Of a stretch of 64,000 nt of DNA, positions 35,536 to 45,300 are shown one piece after another. Location: contig JAJDCP010000154.1 of assembly GCA_029260765.1 (NCBI GenBank), forward strand, positions 1 through 64,000, in the 5' to 3' direction. Every line of letters starts with the position of its first letter. Within the stretch, counting starts at the first letter, position 1. Below the pieces are notes generated by a model. It had not been told where the DNA came from. It saw nothing but the letters and a program-made list of their open reading frames with translations, and did not search any database. The translations under genes and the position numbers were made by a program. Source of the stretch: Planctomycetota bacterium (GTDB lineage Bacteria; Planctomycetota; J058; JAJDCP01).

Positions 35536-36259
35536 ACCGGAAATCGCGCCGCACCAGCGCAACCAATTCGGTCCAGTCCGAGATCGTGTAGTCGGGTGCG
35601 CGGCTGCCCCGAACGCCCATGTACTTTCCATCCCGTCGCGAGAGCACCGTCGTCATGCCGATGCTGGCCGGGGGAGCCACATCCTTCTCCGGATGGTCCC
35701 CTACATACATGCACGCTCGCGGCTCCCAGCCGCAGTCGCGGCACGCCCGGGAGTACAGCTTGACATTGGGCTTGTCGATGCCGATCTGCTCGGAAATGAA
35801 GATCGCCCGGCCGTTGAGAAATCGGGTCAGGTCGAGGCGCACGAGCTTTTCCGCCTGTTTGATCTCGAGGCCGCTGGTAATGATTCCCAGACTCAAACCC
35901 TCCTTGCTGAGCTCTTGCAGGCCGTCCACGACGTCTGGGTAGGGCTTGAGGAGCTCATCCTTGGTGCGGTGGTATGCCACCACTCCCGCCGCGATCAATA
36001 TGGCCGGATTGACATGGGCAAAATACTGCCGCGGCAGGCGCTTGAGCAGCTGATTGTAGTGCATATGGTAGTTGGAGCTGAACTCCGCAATGATCTCGAG
36101 CAGCTCTTGGTAGACCTCGTCCTCGTCGGCCTCGAGACCCGCTCCAATCATCGCCCGCACGGCATTGCGCCGGGCCTGCGCCGCGAAATCGGTGGTGGAG
36201 TAGAGCGTGTCATCGATGTCGAAGAAGATGGCCTGCAAGGGTCGACGGGCATCGGCCAT
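35519..36259 (-). CDS. HAD-family hydrolase
   Basis: The 246-residue protein is a haloacid dehalogenase-type phosphatase. Motif I is FFDIDDTLYST (nucleophile and acid Asp), motif II is IITSG, a conserved Lys lies in GIDKPNVKLY, and motif III is YVGDHPEKDV. The inserted cap helices between motifs I and II match the subfamily I/TIGR02253 type, whose members act on small phosphomonoesters. The substrate is unknown. The start at MADARRPLQ has GGAGATCTCCC upstream; an in-frame ATG further up lacks a ribosome site. Confidence 0.85.
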   Translation of the reverse strand: MADARRPLQAIFFDIDDTLYSTTDFAAQARRNAVRAMIGAGLEADEDEVYQELLEIIAEFSSNYHMHYNQLLKRLPRQYFAHVNPAILIAAGVVAYHRTKDELLKPYPDVVDGLQELSKEGLSLGIITSGLEIKQAEKLVRLDLTRFLNGRAIFISEQIGIDKPNVKLYSRACRDCGWEPRACMYVGDHPEKDVAPPASIGMTTVLSRRDGKYMGVRGSRAPDYTISDWTELVALVRRDFRSTQRL

Positions 36260-36305
36260 GGGAGATCTCCGCTGCAGCAACCTCTTCCATTCTGACAAAA
36301 CGAAA

Positions 36306-36328
36306 GGGCAGGCTCAACGAGCCTGCCC
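36306..36328 (-). terminator. Rho-independent terminator after secretin gene 1
   Basis: GGGCAGGCT-CAACG-AGCCTGCCC is a 9-bp GC-rich stem. On the minus strand it is followed by TTTCGTTTT. It lies just past the end of the first secretin gene and before the HAD gene. Confidence 0.85.
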
Positions 36329-36351
36329 ATGTCGTCAGCAAGGATACCTGC

Positions 36352-39066
36352 TCAATCTTCGTTGAAGCGGGCTTTCTCTTCGTCACGCACGACGATGATC
36401 CGCGCCGTCACAAGAATGATCAGACTCTTGTTGGTGCGCGTGTCGACCTCGCGCTTGAACAGATTGTCTATGATCGGAATGTTGTTCAAGAAGGGAACCG
36501 AAGACTCGTCTTCCTGCTCGATTCCGAGACGCAGACCGCCCAGCAAGGCTGTGCCGCCATCGGGAACGGTCACCGAAGTCCAGGACTGCTGCAGCGACAC
36601 CAGAGGCACCTGGATCGGCACGTTGGTCGCCGCCGGAACCTGCGGGTTGAGAGTACCGAGGCTGGCGATCACGATGTCCTGCAGCTGGCCACGGGCCAGC
36701 GTGGGCCGCAGGTCCAGATGGATGAAGCGACGGTCTGCACTGACTGTCGGCCGCACCTCAAGCGAAACGCCCTGCTCGAAAGTACGGATGATCGGGTCGG
36801 CGATCTCGATCGCCGCGTTCCCGAACGACTGTGCGGAGACGTCATAGTCAGAAACATACGACTGCTGGGTGACCACGGCCACGTACACCTTCTGGCGGTC
36901 ATGCGCAACGACGGTGGGTGAATCGATCAGCTTCTGCTCACGGTGCGCTTCTTCAGCCCGGAAGATGGCCGCGATCTGGAACGGGTCGAGCAGGCTGGCG
37001 ACCAACGTACCGCCACCACCACCGAGCAGCGGTCCAGAGTCAGCATTGCCGGTCTGCACGAAGCCAGGGAAACGATCGATCTGGTTCTGCATACGTCCAG
37101 CGAAGTTCTGGTTGCCCGGACCAGGACCGGCGTTCGGTCCGTTACCCAAGCCAGGATTGACATTCCGCCGCGTGAAACCGACGTCGAAGAACGAGCCCTG
37201 CCGGCCGCCCTGCACAGCATTCTGCTGACGGGCGAGATTGAACTGGCTACCGAAAGCAGGGTTGCCCTGGCCGAGTCCGCGGAAATCGACGCCGATGTCC
37301 CGCAGGAAGTCGTCGAAGACGTCGATAAAGCGCGCTTCGACAACCACGTAGATGCCGGTGTTGGCGCGCAACTGGTCAAGCACCTCACGCACAACGCCGT
37401 GGACTTCACGGGTGTTGCGGACAAGCAGCTGACCGCGGTGGACTTCGATGCTGGTCAGCTCGTCGTCTTCCCAGGCCTCGTCGCCCGTCTGGGCCTCGAT
37501 GATCTCGACCAGCTTGTCCTCGTCCAACGGCTCGGAGTCGTCGTCGTCGTCATCCCCGAAGGAGAAGGGGGTGAAACCACCGCCCGCGCCGCCCTGGTCG
37601 CTGGGATCCTGCACACTGAGGTCAGGAGCCGTGAAGTTGGTCAGCTTGCTGAGCAGGTCGTCAACGGGGTAGATTTCCAGGAAGGTGTCGGCCCGAACTT
37701 CTTCGGGAGGCAGGATCATGATCGCCTCGTCCGAGAAGTTCATCGCCAGGCCCGCCTCTTTCAGGATGACCTTCAGGGCGTTCTCGAGGGTGATCTCCGG
37801 CACGACTAGCGTGACCTCGGTGTCGAGCTCGACATCTTTGTGTACGACGAAGTTGAGGCCGGTCAGGCGACGGAAGTCTTCGATCACGTCCGACAAAGGC
37901 AGCTCAACCAGGTCGAGCGCGACGGTGATCTGAAGTTTGGCCTTGGCTGCACGGATCCACTCGGGCTCTTCGAGCTCGTCGGAGATTCCTTCGCGCCGTG
38001 TCAGCCGCTTCTCGAGCCATTCTTCCTTGCTGGGCCAGACGATGTAATCCTCATACTGGATCAGCGCCTCGTCCCACTTCTCGTACGTGCGACGCGTGTG
38101 CTCGCGGTTCAGATCGTAGATCTTCTCGGCCACTGCGACGTGGCGCCCTTCAATGGCCAGCTGCCGTAGCTTGAGCGCCAGAGGATGCTCGCGATCGAAG
38201 TTCTCGAGGATCTCGGTGGCGACGTCTTCCGCCCGGTCGTACTTCTTGCGGTTCAACAGGTCGGTGCAACGCTCGATCAAGGTGCGGATCTTGCGCTCAC
38301 GTTGGCTCTGTACCTCCCCCTCTTCGGCCAGAGCTTCGGCGAAAGCCGACTTTTCGCGCTCGATACGCTCGGCGAGCTCATTGTTGCGCTGGCTCTTGTG
38401 GGCCTCGGCCAACAGTTGCTCTGCCTGACTGCGGTATGAGCCGGTGTCGGTGTCGATCTCGAACGGGAACCACTGGATGATCTCGAGCACCCGCTCGAGG
38501 TTTTCGCTCGCTTCCTGGTACTCGCCCTGGTTGAAGGCTTCGGCGCCAGCGTCGTAGTAACGCTTGACCTCAACCTTCTTCATGTCGATGAGCACCAGCT
38601 TCTCTTCGAGGAAGGCGTCGCTCAGAAAGCGCACCTCGCCGTCACGCTCTTCGAGCATCCACTGGGTCAGATCGAGCATACGCTGCGCCACCACGTTGGT
38701 CGGGTCGCTGTCGACAGCCCACGAGAAGTTGCGTTTGGCCTGCTCGAACTTCGACTCATCGAAGAGCTTGCGGCCCACTTCGTAGTAGTGATTGGAGATC
38801 TCGCCGCGGGATTCGAGGCGCCGGTTGCGCTCGCGCTCCCAATCGTCGATCGTGTTGCTGTTCCCACCGCTCGGTCCCTGGGCCAACAACGGGCCGTAGG
38901 GTTCGGGAGCGGTCTCGTCGCCCGGAGTGTCACCGCCCGTCGTCGACTCGGTCCGCCCCTGTCTGCCATCGACAACAGGGGTCTCAGGCGTAGCGCAACC
39001 GATGACCAGGGCGCTGATGCTCAGCAATGCAAGCACGAGTTGTGCGCGCGTCAGTAAACGAGACAT
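36352..39066 (-). CDS. TPR-secretin lipoprotein (Amuc_1098/PilQ-like), copy 1
   Basis: The 904-residue protein has a lipobox (VIGC, Cys 24). A helical, TPR-like N-terminal part follows (ENLERVLEIIQWFPFEID), then a secretin N-domain region (LSDVIEDFRRLTGLNFVV, EITLENALKVILKEAGLAM), an acidic linker (FSFGDDDDDDSEPLDEDK), KH-like secretin modules and the C-terminal secretin barrel with the signature PDGGTALLGGL. Secretins form the outer-membrane gate of type II secretion and type IV pili. Its organisation matches the second secretin in this window. A Gly/Pro/Asn-rich insert (about 645-690) is specific to this copy. The start MSRLLTRAQ has GGAGGAG upstream. A three-unit 11-bp direct repeat and TATCAT -10 box precede the gene. 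Confidence 0.87.
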   Translation of the reverse strand: MSRLLTRAQLVLALLSISALVIGCATPETPVVDGRQGRTESTTGGDTPGDETAPEPYGPLLAQGPSGGNSNTIDDWERERNRRLESRGEISNHYYEVGRKLFDESKFEQAKRNFSWAVDSDPTNVVAQRMLDLTQWMLEERDGEVRFLSDAFLEEKLVLIDMKKVEVKRYYDAGAEAFNQGEYQEASENLERVLEIIQWFPFEIDTDTGSYRSQAEQLLAEAHKSQRNNELAERIEREKSAFAEALAEEGEVQSQRERKIRTLIERCTDLLNRKKYDRAEDVATEILENFDREHPLALKLRQLAIEGRHVAVAEKIYDLNREHTRRTYEKWDEALIQYEDYIVWPSKEEWLEKRLTRREGISDELEEPEWIRAAKAKLQITVALDLVELPLSDVIEDFRRLTGLNFVVHKDVELDTEVTLVVPEITLENALKVILKEAGLAMNFSDEAIMILPPEEVRADTFLEIYPVDDLLSKLTNFTAPDLSVQDPSDQGGAGGGFTPFSFGDDDDDDSEPLDEDKLVEIIEAQTGDEAWEDDELTSIEVHRGQLLVRNTREVHGVVREVLDQLRANTGIYVVVEARFIDVFDDFLRDIGVDFRGLGQGNPAFGSQFNLARQQNAVQGGRQGSFFDVGFTRRNVNPGLGNGPNAGPGPGNQNFAGRMQNQIDRFPGFVQTGNADSGPLLGGGGGTLVASLLDPFQIAAIFRAEEAHREQKLIDSPTVVAHDRQKVYVAVVTQQSYVSDYDVSAQSFGNAAIEIADPIIRTFEQGVSLEVRPTVSADRRFIHLDLRPTLARGQLQDIVIASLGTLNPQVPAATNVPIQVPLVSLQQSWTSVTVPDGGTALLGGLRLGIEQEDESSVPFLNNIPIIDNLFKREVDTRTNKSLIILVTARIIVVRDEEKARFNED

Positions 39067-39095
39067 GGGGCTCCTCCGCGTGTCCAAGCACAGGC

Positions 39096-39139
39096 ATGAT
39101 ACGGCCGCCATTGTCACGGTAGCGTCACGCGGCGGTCAC
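39096..39139 (-). promoter_or_regulatory. activator-type promoter with three 11-bp-phased GTCAC repeats
   Basis: On the plus strand GTCAC recurs at 39113, 39124 and 39135, exactly 11 bp apart. On the minus strand this reads GTGAC three times, the last ending 11 nt before a TATCAT -10 box at 39096-39101. There is no good -35 hexamer, and the repeats cover that position. This is the layout of Pho-box-type promoters bound by OmpR/PhoB response regulators, here in inverse orientation to the E. coli box. Confidence 0.55.
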
Positions 39140-39275
39140 TACACAGTGATGACACGCGCCAGCCTGGCGCCCCCGTTGGACGCCCCGGACAACCTGCGAC
39201 TCTTCATGGGGCAAACTACGATGCTTGTGTCGCCGGTTTGTCACCGGTAGGGAATTCTGTCCAGGAGGAGCAAAA

Positions 39276-39295
39276 CCCCGCCCGGATGCGCGGGG
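39276..39295 (-). terminator. terminator after first ExbD gene
   Basis: CCCCGC and GCGGGG form a 6-bp stem around an eight-base loop; on the minus strand it is followed by TTTTG. It lies about 35 bp past the ExbD stop and separates the ExbBD set from secretin gene 1. Confidence 0.7.
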
Positions 39296-39328
39296 TCCTT
39301 TGGCGAGGCAGCGACCCAAACCAGCGAT

Positions 39329-39814
39329 TCACTCGATGGGCTGGGCTGCGCGTGCATAGGTGACATCGCTGATGCCAGCGATCTTGCAGGCATTCAGAGC
39401 CCGGATCACCATCTTGACCGGTACCTTCTTCTTGGCGTCGATGATCACTGGCTGCCCTTCGGGCTTGTCTGGGTTGTGATACCCCTCCGCGATCTCTTCA
39501 AGGTCGCGGGCAAGCTGCGCGAAGTCGGGCGAATCGCCGTCATACGCGATCACGGTCGGGTAGACCCGCTGGTTGACCTTCATGACGCACTCTTCGCCGC
39601 TCATCAGCAGCACGATGCGCACCTCTTTGGTGTCCGGCGTGGCAGGCGCCGCCGCCATCCCCCGGTCTTTGGGCAACCACGACTTGAGCGAGCCTTCTTT
39701 GGTCTTGAACTTGGTCGCGACCATAAAAAAAATCAGCAGCAGGAACGTCACGTCGATCATCGGCGTCATGTCCAGTTCACTGCTGTCATCTTCTGGGCTT
39801 TCGGCTTGGGACAC
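39329..39814 (-). CDS. ExbD/TolR-type proton-channel subunit, distal
   Basis: The 161-residue protein has the ExbD pattern: a short acidic cytosolic start, one transmembrane helix with the conserved channel Asp (MTPMIDVTFLLLIFFMVATKF), then a periplasmic domain (VPVKMVIRALNACKIAGISDVTYA). ExbBD couples proton flow to envelope work. It is the third gene of an exbB-exbD-exbD set. The start is a GTG with GAGGAGACGACC upstream. A terminator follows. Confidence 0.9.
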   Translation of the reverse strand: MSQAESPEDDSSELDMTPMIDVTFLLLIFFMVATKFKTKEGSLKSWLPKDRGMAAAPATPDTKEVRIVLLMSGEECVMKVNQRVYPTVIAYDGDSPDFAQLARDLEEIAEGYHNPDKPEGQPVIIDAKKKVPVKMVIRALNACKIAGISDVTYARAAQPIE

Positions 39815-40039
39815 GGTCGTCTCCTCGCGTAGCTGATAGAACCCGTCTCAAAGGGCTGAGTCAGGTCGGTTGCACGATGGCCTCACAAGCCACTCCGGAC
39901 AGTTGGATCGAAGCGCACGGAGAGAGTCAGTGATGCCTGCGACGCTGTCGGGTCCATCTCAACACCACAGCTGATTCTCTCTTCTTGGGCAAGCGGCAAG
40001 CCTACTGCCACACCGGCGATGCTCCCGCACTGCGAGGAA

Positions 40040-40516
40040 CTACTCGCCTGGTTCGGGTTCTTTGCTCGCGGCCATCGAGATCTTGTAGATCCCAGCCTTC
40101 TGCGCTGCCTCGAAGAAGTTCTGCACGTGTTGCCACTCACAGGCTTTGTCGGCGCGCACAATCAAAATCAGGTTCGATGGCAACAACTCGGGGTTCGCCG
40201 GATTCACGTCCTCCTGCCCCGCAGCGATCGCCTCACGGTCGAGGTACGAATCGAGAACCGGACCCGGCTCGAAAGCCGCACCGCCGATCTTGAACACCCC
40301 ATCCTGCAGGATGTTGACCACCATCTTCTTCTCACGTGGCTGCGGCTTGTCTTCGACAGCCTTGCTCGCCACGGGCAACTGAATCTGCTCCACCTGCAAG
40401 CGGGAGATCTCAGTCACGACCATGAAGAAGATGATCAACAGGAAAACGATGTCGATCATCGGCGTCATGTCCATGTCCTGGGCAAGATCCGGATCGCTCT
40501 TCTTTTTCTTGGCCAT
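40040..40516 (-). CDS. ExbD/TolR-type proton-channel subunit, proximal
   Basis: This 158-residue protein is the first of two ExbD-like proteins after exbB. The channel helix DMTPMIDIVFLLIIFFMVVTEI carries the key Asp; the rest is a periplasmic beta/alpha domain ending in a charged tail (AASKEPEPGE). It lies 12 bp after the exbB stop. A gap of 225 bp separates it from the distal exbD; I see no gene there, so the set may still be one transcript. Two unequal ExbD subunits occur in several planctomycete ExbBD sets. Confidence 0.9.
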   Translation of the reverse strand: MAKKKKSDPDLAQDMDMTPMIDIVFLLIIFFMVVTEISRLQVEQIQLPVASKAVEDKPQPREKKMVVNILQDGVFKIGGAAFEPGPVLDSYLDREAIAAGQEDVNPANPELLPSNLILIVRADKACEWQHVQNFFEAAQKAGIYKISMAASKEPEPGE

Positions 40517-40528
40517 GGGTTCTACCGC

Positions 40529-41251
40529 CTATTCTGCTTCGCGGAAGCGTTCCATCAGCTCATCGGAGATCGAGTTGATTTCCATGATCACGCGGATGAC
40601 ACGGTTACGGAAGAAGAAGAAAGCCGCCGAAATCGGAATCGCGACCAACAGGCCGAGGAAAGTGGTCACCAGCGCCTGCTGAATACCACCGGCCAGCTCA
40701 GACGGCTTCGGCGACGTCGTGGCTTTCGCGATCGAGTCGAAAGCCCCGATCATACCCGAGACCGTACCGAACAGCCCGAGCATCGGAGCCGTGTTGCTGA
40801 TCAAGTTCAGGTAGCTGATCTTCTGGTGCAGCTTGGTCGATTCTTGGCTGCTGACCTCTTCCATCGCCTGACGGATGCTCTCGTAACCGCTGCCTATGCG
40901 CGGCAAGCCCGAGGCGATCACGTTCGTCAGGAAGTTGGGCTGAGACTCGCAGAGGTTCATCACCTCTTCGTAGTCTTCCTCTTCGAACAGCTCTTCGAGC
41001 CGGTTCAGCAAGTCGGGCGGAACGAGGTTGTCTCGTCGAATGCTCATCAGGTGCTCGATGATCAGACCGTAGCCGACGAAGTTCAAGACGACGAGAATCC
41101 AGCCAATCGGCCCGGCGAAACCCAGCAGCTCAAGGTAGCTGGTCTTTTCCGGCGGATCCTGTTGAGCCTGAGCGAATGCCGTCGGAGCGAACACTCCAAT
41201 GCAGAGGACGGCCAGAATGCCCGCCACCCAAATCCGTTTCCCGCGTAGCAT
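40529..41251 (-). CDS. ExbB/TolQ/MotA-type proton-channel subunit
   Basis: The 240-residue protein has a cleavable signal-like N-terminus (GILAVLCIGVFAPTAFAQAQ), then the three-helix ExbB core: GFAGPIGWILVVLNFVGYGL, the conserved channel helices in LNLISNTAPMLGLFGTVSGMIGAF, and ALVTTFLGLLVAIPISAAFFFF. ExbB pentamers hold ExbD dimers and convert proton motive force to torque or pull. No TonB gene is visible. GAGGAG precedes the ATG. It follows two large TPR-protein genes on the same strand. Confidence 0.92.
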   Translation of the reverse strand: MLRGKRIWVAGILAVLCIGVFAPTAFAQAQQDPPEKTSYLELLGFAGPIGWILVVLNFVGYGLIIEHLMSIRRDNLVPPDLLNRLEELFEEEDYEEVMNLCESQPNFLTNVIASGLPRIGSGYESIRQAMEEVSSQESTKLHQKISYLNLISNTAPMLGLFGTVSGMIGAFDSIAKATTSPKPSELAGGIQQALVTTFLGLLVAIPISAAFFFFRNRVIRVIMEINSISDELMERFREAE

Positions 41252-41338
41252 AGACGCTTAACTCCTCGATGTTCTGCAAGATCAGAAGATCCTGCCTGCA
41301 GCCGTCACGGCCGCGATCAGCTTTACAAAATACCTGTT

Positions 41339-42343
41339 TCAGCCGCCGGCGCGCGCGAGCTCTGCTTCGAGATCTGCGGCACGCTCCTCTTCATTGAGTG
41401 CCCGGCTGGCGTCAATAGCCCCTCTGAGTCCTTCCACGTATGCCTGGCGCTGGTTCGAGAACAACAGAACCACCCTCAGGTACGCGAGTTGTGCTTTGCG
41501 CGTGTTTTCGTCCCCACCCAGCTGCGCGTAGGCTTTGCCGAGTCCGTTGTAGACTCCCGGCAGGACGCCCAGACTGGTCGGCTGGTTGAGGATCTCTTCA
41601 AAAGCCCGCTGAGCCTGTTCCCAACGCTCTTCGGCCAGGAAGGTCTTGCCCGATTCGAGACTGGCCCGTCCGATCACGTCGGCGAAGGCCACTTCGCCGC
41701 GGCCCCGACGGACGACACTGTCGAACGAGCGCCGCGCGTCAGCGCTGTTGCCTCCAGCAAGCTGCGCCATACCCTTGCCGTATTCGCTGTAGAGCTCCGC
41801 CTTTTGCAGATCATTCTTGATGCCAAAGTCGGCCAACGCCGTGAAGGCTTCCTGGGCGCCACTGGCATCGTCATCTGCCAGCAGGCATTCGCCCTGGCCG
41901 AACAGCGCGTCGACAGTGAAGAAGTGCTCGGGAAACGCCTCGACGAAGCTGGCGAAAGCCGCTGCCGCTTGCCCGTTGCTGCCCTGGCGCTTCAACGAGA
42001 CAGCCTTGAAGTAGCCCGCGTGAGCCCGGATCCAGTCTTCACGTTCGCTCTCACAATCGGAGAAGCGGCTGATCGCCTCGCCGTAGTCGCCGGACTTGTA
42101 GGCAACCATGCCTTTGCGGAAGGTCGAGGAGGCACCCGTGTGGGAGACCTCGAGCACATCGCGGGCATTCAGCTCTTGCCGCAATCCATTCTCTTCGAAC
42201 TCGATCTTGTCGAAACGCTCGCGGGTGACGGTGACGTCTTCGCGTTTGTCGCCATTGACCAGATAGATGACGTCCGCTTGGGCACAAGCCACCAGAGCGC
42301 CTGCAAGCATCAAGACGTATCGAGATATCACGTTCCTGCTCAT
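41339..42343 (-). CDS. exported TPR-repeat protein
   Basis: The 334-residue protein has a signal peptide (VLMLAGALVACAQ) and a short beta segment (DVIYLVNGDKREDVTVTRERFDKIEF). TPR-like repeats follow from about residue 75 to the end (RKGMVAYKSGDYGEAISRFSD, ALFGQGECLLADDDASGAQEAF, LAEERWEQAQRAFEEIL). It is expected in the periplasm. The start at MSRNVISRYV has GGAG upstream. It sits 11 bp after a second, much larger TPR gene and 87 bp before exbB, so both TPR proteins are probably built with the ExbBD motor. Confidence 0.8.
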   Translation of the reverse strand: MSRNVISRYVLMLAGALVACAQADVIYLVNGDKREDVTVTRERFDKIEFEENGLRQELNARDVLEVSHTGASSTFRKGMVAYKSGDYGEAISRFSDCESEREDWIRAHAGYFKAVSLKRQGSNGQAAAAFASFVEAFPEHFFTVDALFGQGECLLADDDASGAQEAFTALADFGIKNDLQKAELYSEYGKGMAQLAGGNSADARRSFDSVVRRGRGEVAFADVIGRASLESGKTFLAEERWEQAQRAFEEILNQPTSLGVLPGVYNGLGKAYAQLGGDENTRKAQLAYLRVVLLFSNQRQAYVEGLRGAIDASRALNEEERAADLEAELARAGG

Positions 42344-42354
42344 GATTTGCGCTC

Positions 42355-45300
42355 CTATTGCAGCTTGCCTTCGCGGATGCAGTCTGCTTTCAGACGCATG
42401 AATTGATCGACCAGGTTCCGTGGCAGCACATCGAACTCGTTCCACGTCTCGTGGAAGCCGATGTCCTGAACCACCTGGGCCCAGTCCTTGTTGTAGTACT
42501 TGACCAGATACATCTGATAGATGGTCTGGTAACGCTTGATACTGTAGTCTTTCACCTCGGCCGGGAAACTGCCGACAACATTGTCGTAGTTCTCCTGACC
42601 CAGCTCATCCAGCAGCAGGTAGAAGTCGTCGTAGGCGACCTTGACCCCATTCTCACCCAGCAGCAGGTTCGGATCGGGGCGGCCCTGCTCGCGCTGCTGC
42701 TGGTACAGCAGCATCTTGATGCGCGCACGCTCGGCCAACACGCCATACTCTTTGGGCTGCTCAACGTTCAACTGATCGAGCATCTCAGCCGCTTCTTTGA
42801 GGCGCCCCGTCTCTGCGTAGCAGACCGCCAGGTTCAGCTTGGATGCTGGCAGGGCTGCCCGTTGCGCACTCGTCATCGCCTCCGCCTCGGTCAGCAACTG
42901 CTCGTAGACGCCGATGCCCGATTCGTACTCGTGGCCGATGAACAGCACACTGGCGAGCCAGATCCGCACACTCAGGTCGAGATCCTGGCTCTGCTCGGCC
43001 CAGATCGTGGCGTAGCCGGCCGCGTTCTTCGCCGCATCGAGGTGCTTGGCATAGGTCTCTCTTTGAATCGCCTGCACATGTTGGATGGCCTGTTCCAGGC
43101 CGGCAACTGCGCCCGGCCGGTCAGCCATCGCCTTCTGTGTCTTGCGCAGCTTGCCGACTTCAGCCGCCGCCGCCTGGGTCGAGACATTGTAGTCCTGGGC
43201 GAACTGTTCATGGTGGCGCAGCAAAGAGAGCACAGCATTCTTGTACGCACCCTGCGCATCACTGGTCTGGTTAAGGGCTTCCTCGATCTCGGCCAGCTTC
43301 TCCGCCGCCTCGTCGGGCCTACCCATGCGGCAGAGCGCCTCGACCTGCAGCTGACGAGCCAGTGCACGCCATTGCCACTGGCCGTTGATCACATCGAAGG
43401 TCTCGTCGACTGTGGCGACGGCCGCCTCGAGGTCGCCCTGATTGGGGTCGAGTTGCACCCGGGCAGTCAAGAAGGCACACAGCGCCAGAGTCTCGATGTC
43501 GGCTTTCTCTTCGGCCCAGACGCGTGCCTTCTCCAGACACTCGAGGGCAGACTCGATGTCCTGGGTGCGGCCGTCTTTGACAAACACTTTGTAGTAGCAG
43601 TCGCCAGCTTTGGCCTGGGCCTTGCCGTAGAAATCGACCTCGACCTCTTGACCGGCCTCTTCGTCGTAGAAGGTCGGATCGATGCTCGCGTAGGTGGTCG
43701 CTGCGCGGCTGTAATCGCCTTTCTTCTCGTAGTTGCTGGCAGTATTGAAGAGGATCTTGACCGAATTCTCCCCACCTCCTTCGGACGCTTTGCGGTTGGC
43801 AGCGTCGATCAGATCCTTGAGCGCGCTGCCAGCGACCGTCATCTTCTTCTGGGACTTGAGCAGATAGTCCGCAGCGTAGGTCGCTGCCTTGGCAGAGATC
43901 GGAGCATTGGGAAACAGCCTGAAGATCTGCTCGAAGATCAACGCAGCCTTCAGCTCTTTCTCCATGCGCACGTAGCACATGCCGGCCTCGAACAGGCCCT
44001 CGGCTGCCTCGTCACGGTCGCGTTCGCCCCGCACGTTGATGACACCGCTGGCAAATGCGCGGGCAGCCATCTCCTGGTCGCCGCGGAAAAGAAAACCCTT
44101 GCCGCTCAACACCGCGCAGCGGGATGGCAGGTCGAGGTCGGTGCTCTCCCAGATCTCTGACATCTTCTGGCAGGCAGCCACGCCGAACTTGTCGAGCCCC
44201 AGCCATTCGTCACGCCGTTCGCGCGATTTCTCTGATCTCTCGACCTCTTCGATCAAAATCTCCAGGCCCTCGAGCGCGCGCCCAGCGGTCGTCAGCGTCA
44301 CGGCTTTCTCGAGCAACAGCCGTCGCGCCCAGTAGCTTTCGACTTCTCCTTCCCAGCGAGGGCCCCGCGCCCCGGCATTGGGACCACCGAGGGCCTTGTC
44401 GGAGAAGACCAGCGCCCGGTCGAGATAACGCGAATCGCCCAACAAGCGGGAGCCCATGTTGCACGCAGACACCAGGTAGTAGAACGCTTCGAGGCTGACC
44501 TCTTTGACGAAGTCCTTGATCGCCTTCTGGATCTCTGGATCGTCCGGCATCTGGCGGATGCGGAACAGGCTCATCTCTTCGAAGTACTCCAGCGCCGCAT
44601 CGAAATACGTGCTCTGGCTGGACCCCTCGCTCAACTCAGCCATCGCCAGATTGAGCTGACCATAGATGATGGTCGCCCAGCACCAGCGACTGACGTTGAT
44701 CGGCGAGTAGCGGTCGAGGTAGTAGACGTCGCCTTTTTCGAGAGCCTGTTGGAGAACTTCACGTCGCAGCTCGTCGTCGACGCCGGCGAGCACATCGGAG
44801 TAGCTCTTGAGAGCCTTGAGCTCGAGGAACTCGGCGAGGTCACGGTCGTTGGCTTTCTTGGTCAGCCCCTGATCGCGGAGGATGTCGCGCTCGGTCACGC
44901 CTTCCAGCTCGCTGGAATACTTCTCGGTGAGCTGCTCGAACTCCGCCAGAACCTCTTCGAAGATCTCTCGCGAGCGGGCGAGCGCTTCCTGGGTCTCGGC
45001 CTCGCTCTCGGCGTCGCGGGCGGCGCCCATGTAGGTCTCGGCGCGAGTGACCTGGCCAAGCAGTAGGTCGAGGCCGCTGGTCGCGCCCATGACGTTCTTG
45101 TATTTCCGATTGAGGCCCTTCAGGTAGTCTTCGGCCGCTTCGAAGTCTTCGTCACGGCCCGACTTCTGCGCGCGGCCCTTGAGGATCTGGTAGTACATGA
45201 AACCCGCGCGCGCACGCAGCTCTTCGGGACCGCTGCCCCGCTCAGTCTGCAGACACACGATTTCAGCCAGATCTTCCCAACCGCGCCGCATCAGAGCTTC

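Noticed and set aside
42358..44160. Open frame of 600 codons opposite the large TPR gene
   Set aside because: Antisense shadow of a repeat-rich gene; hydrophobic stretches are mirror images of the TPR helices.
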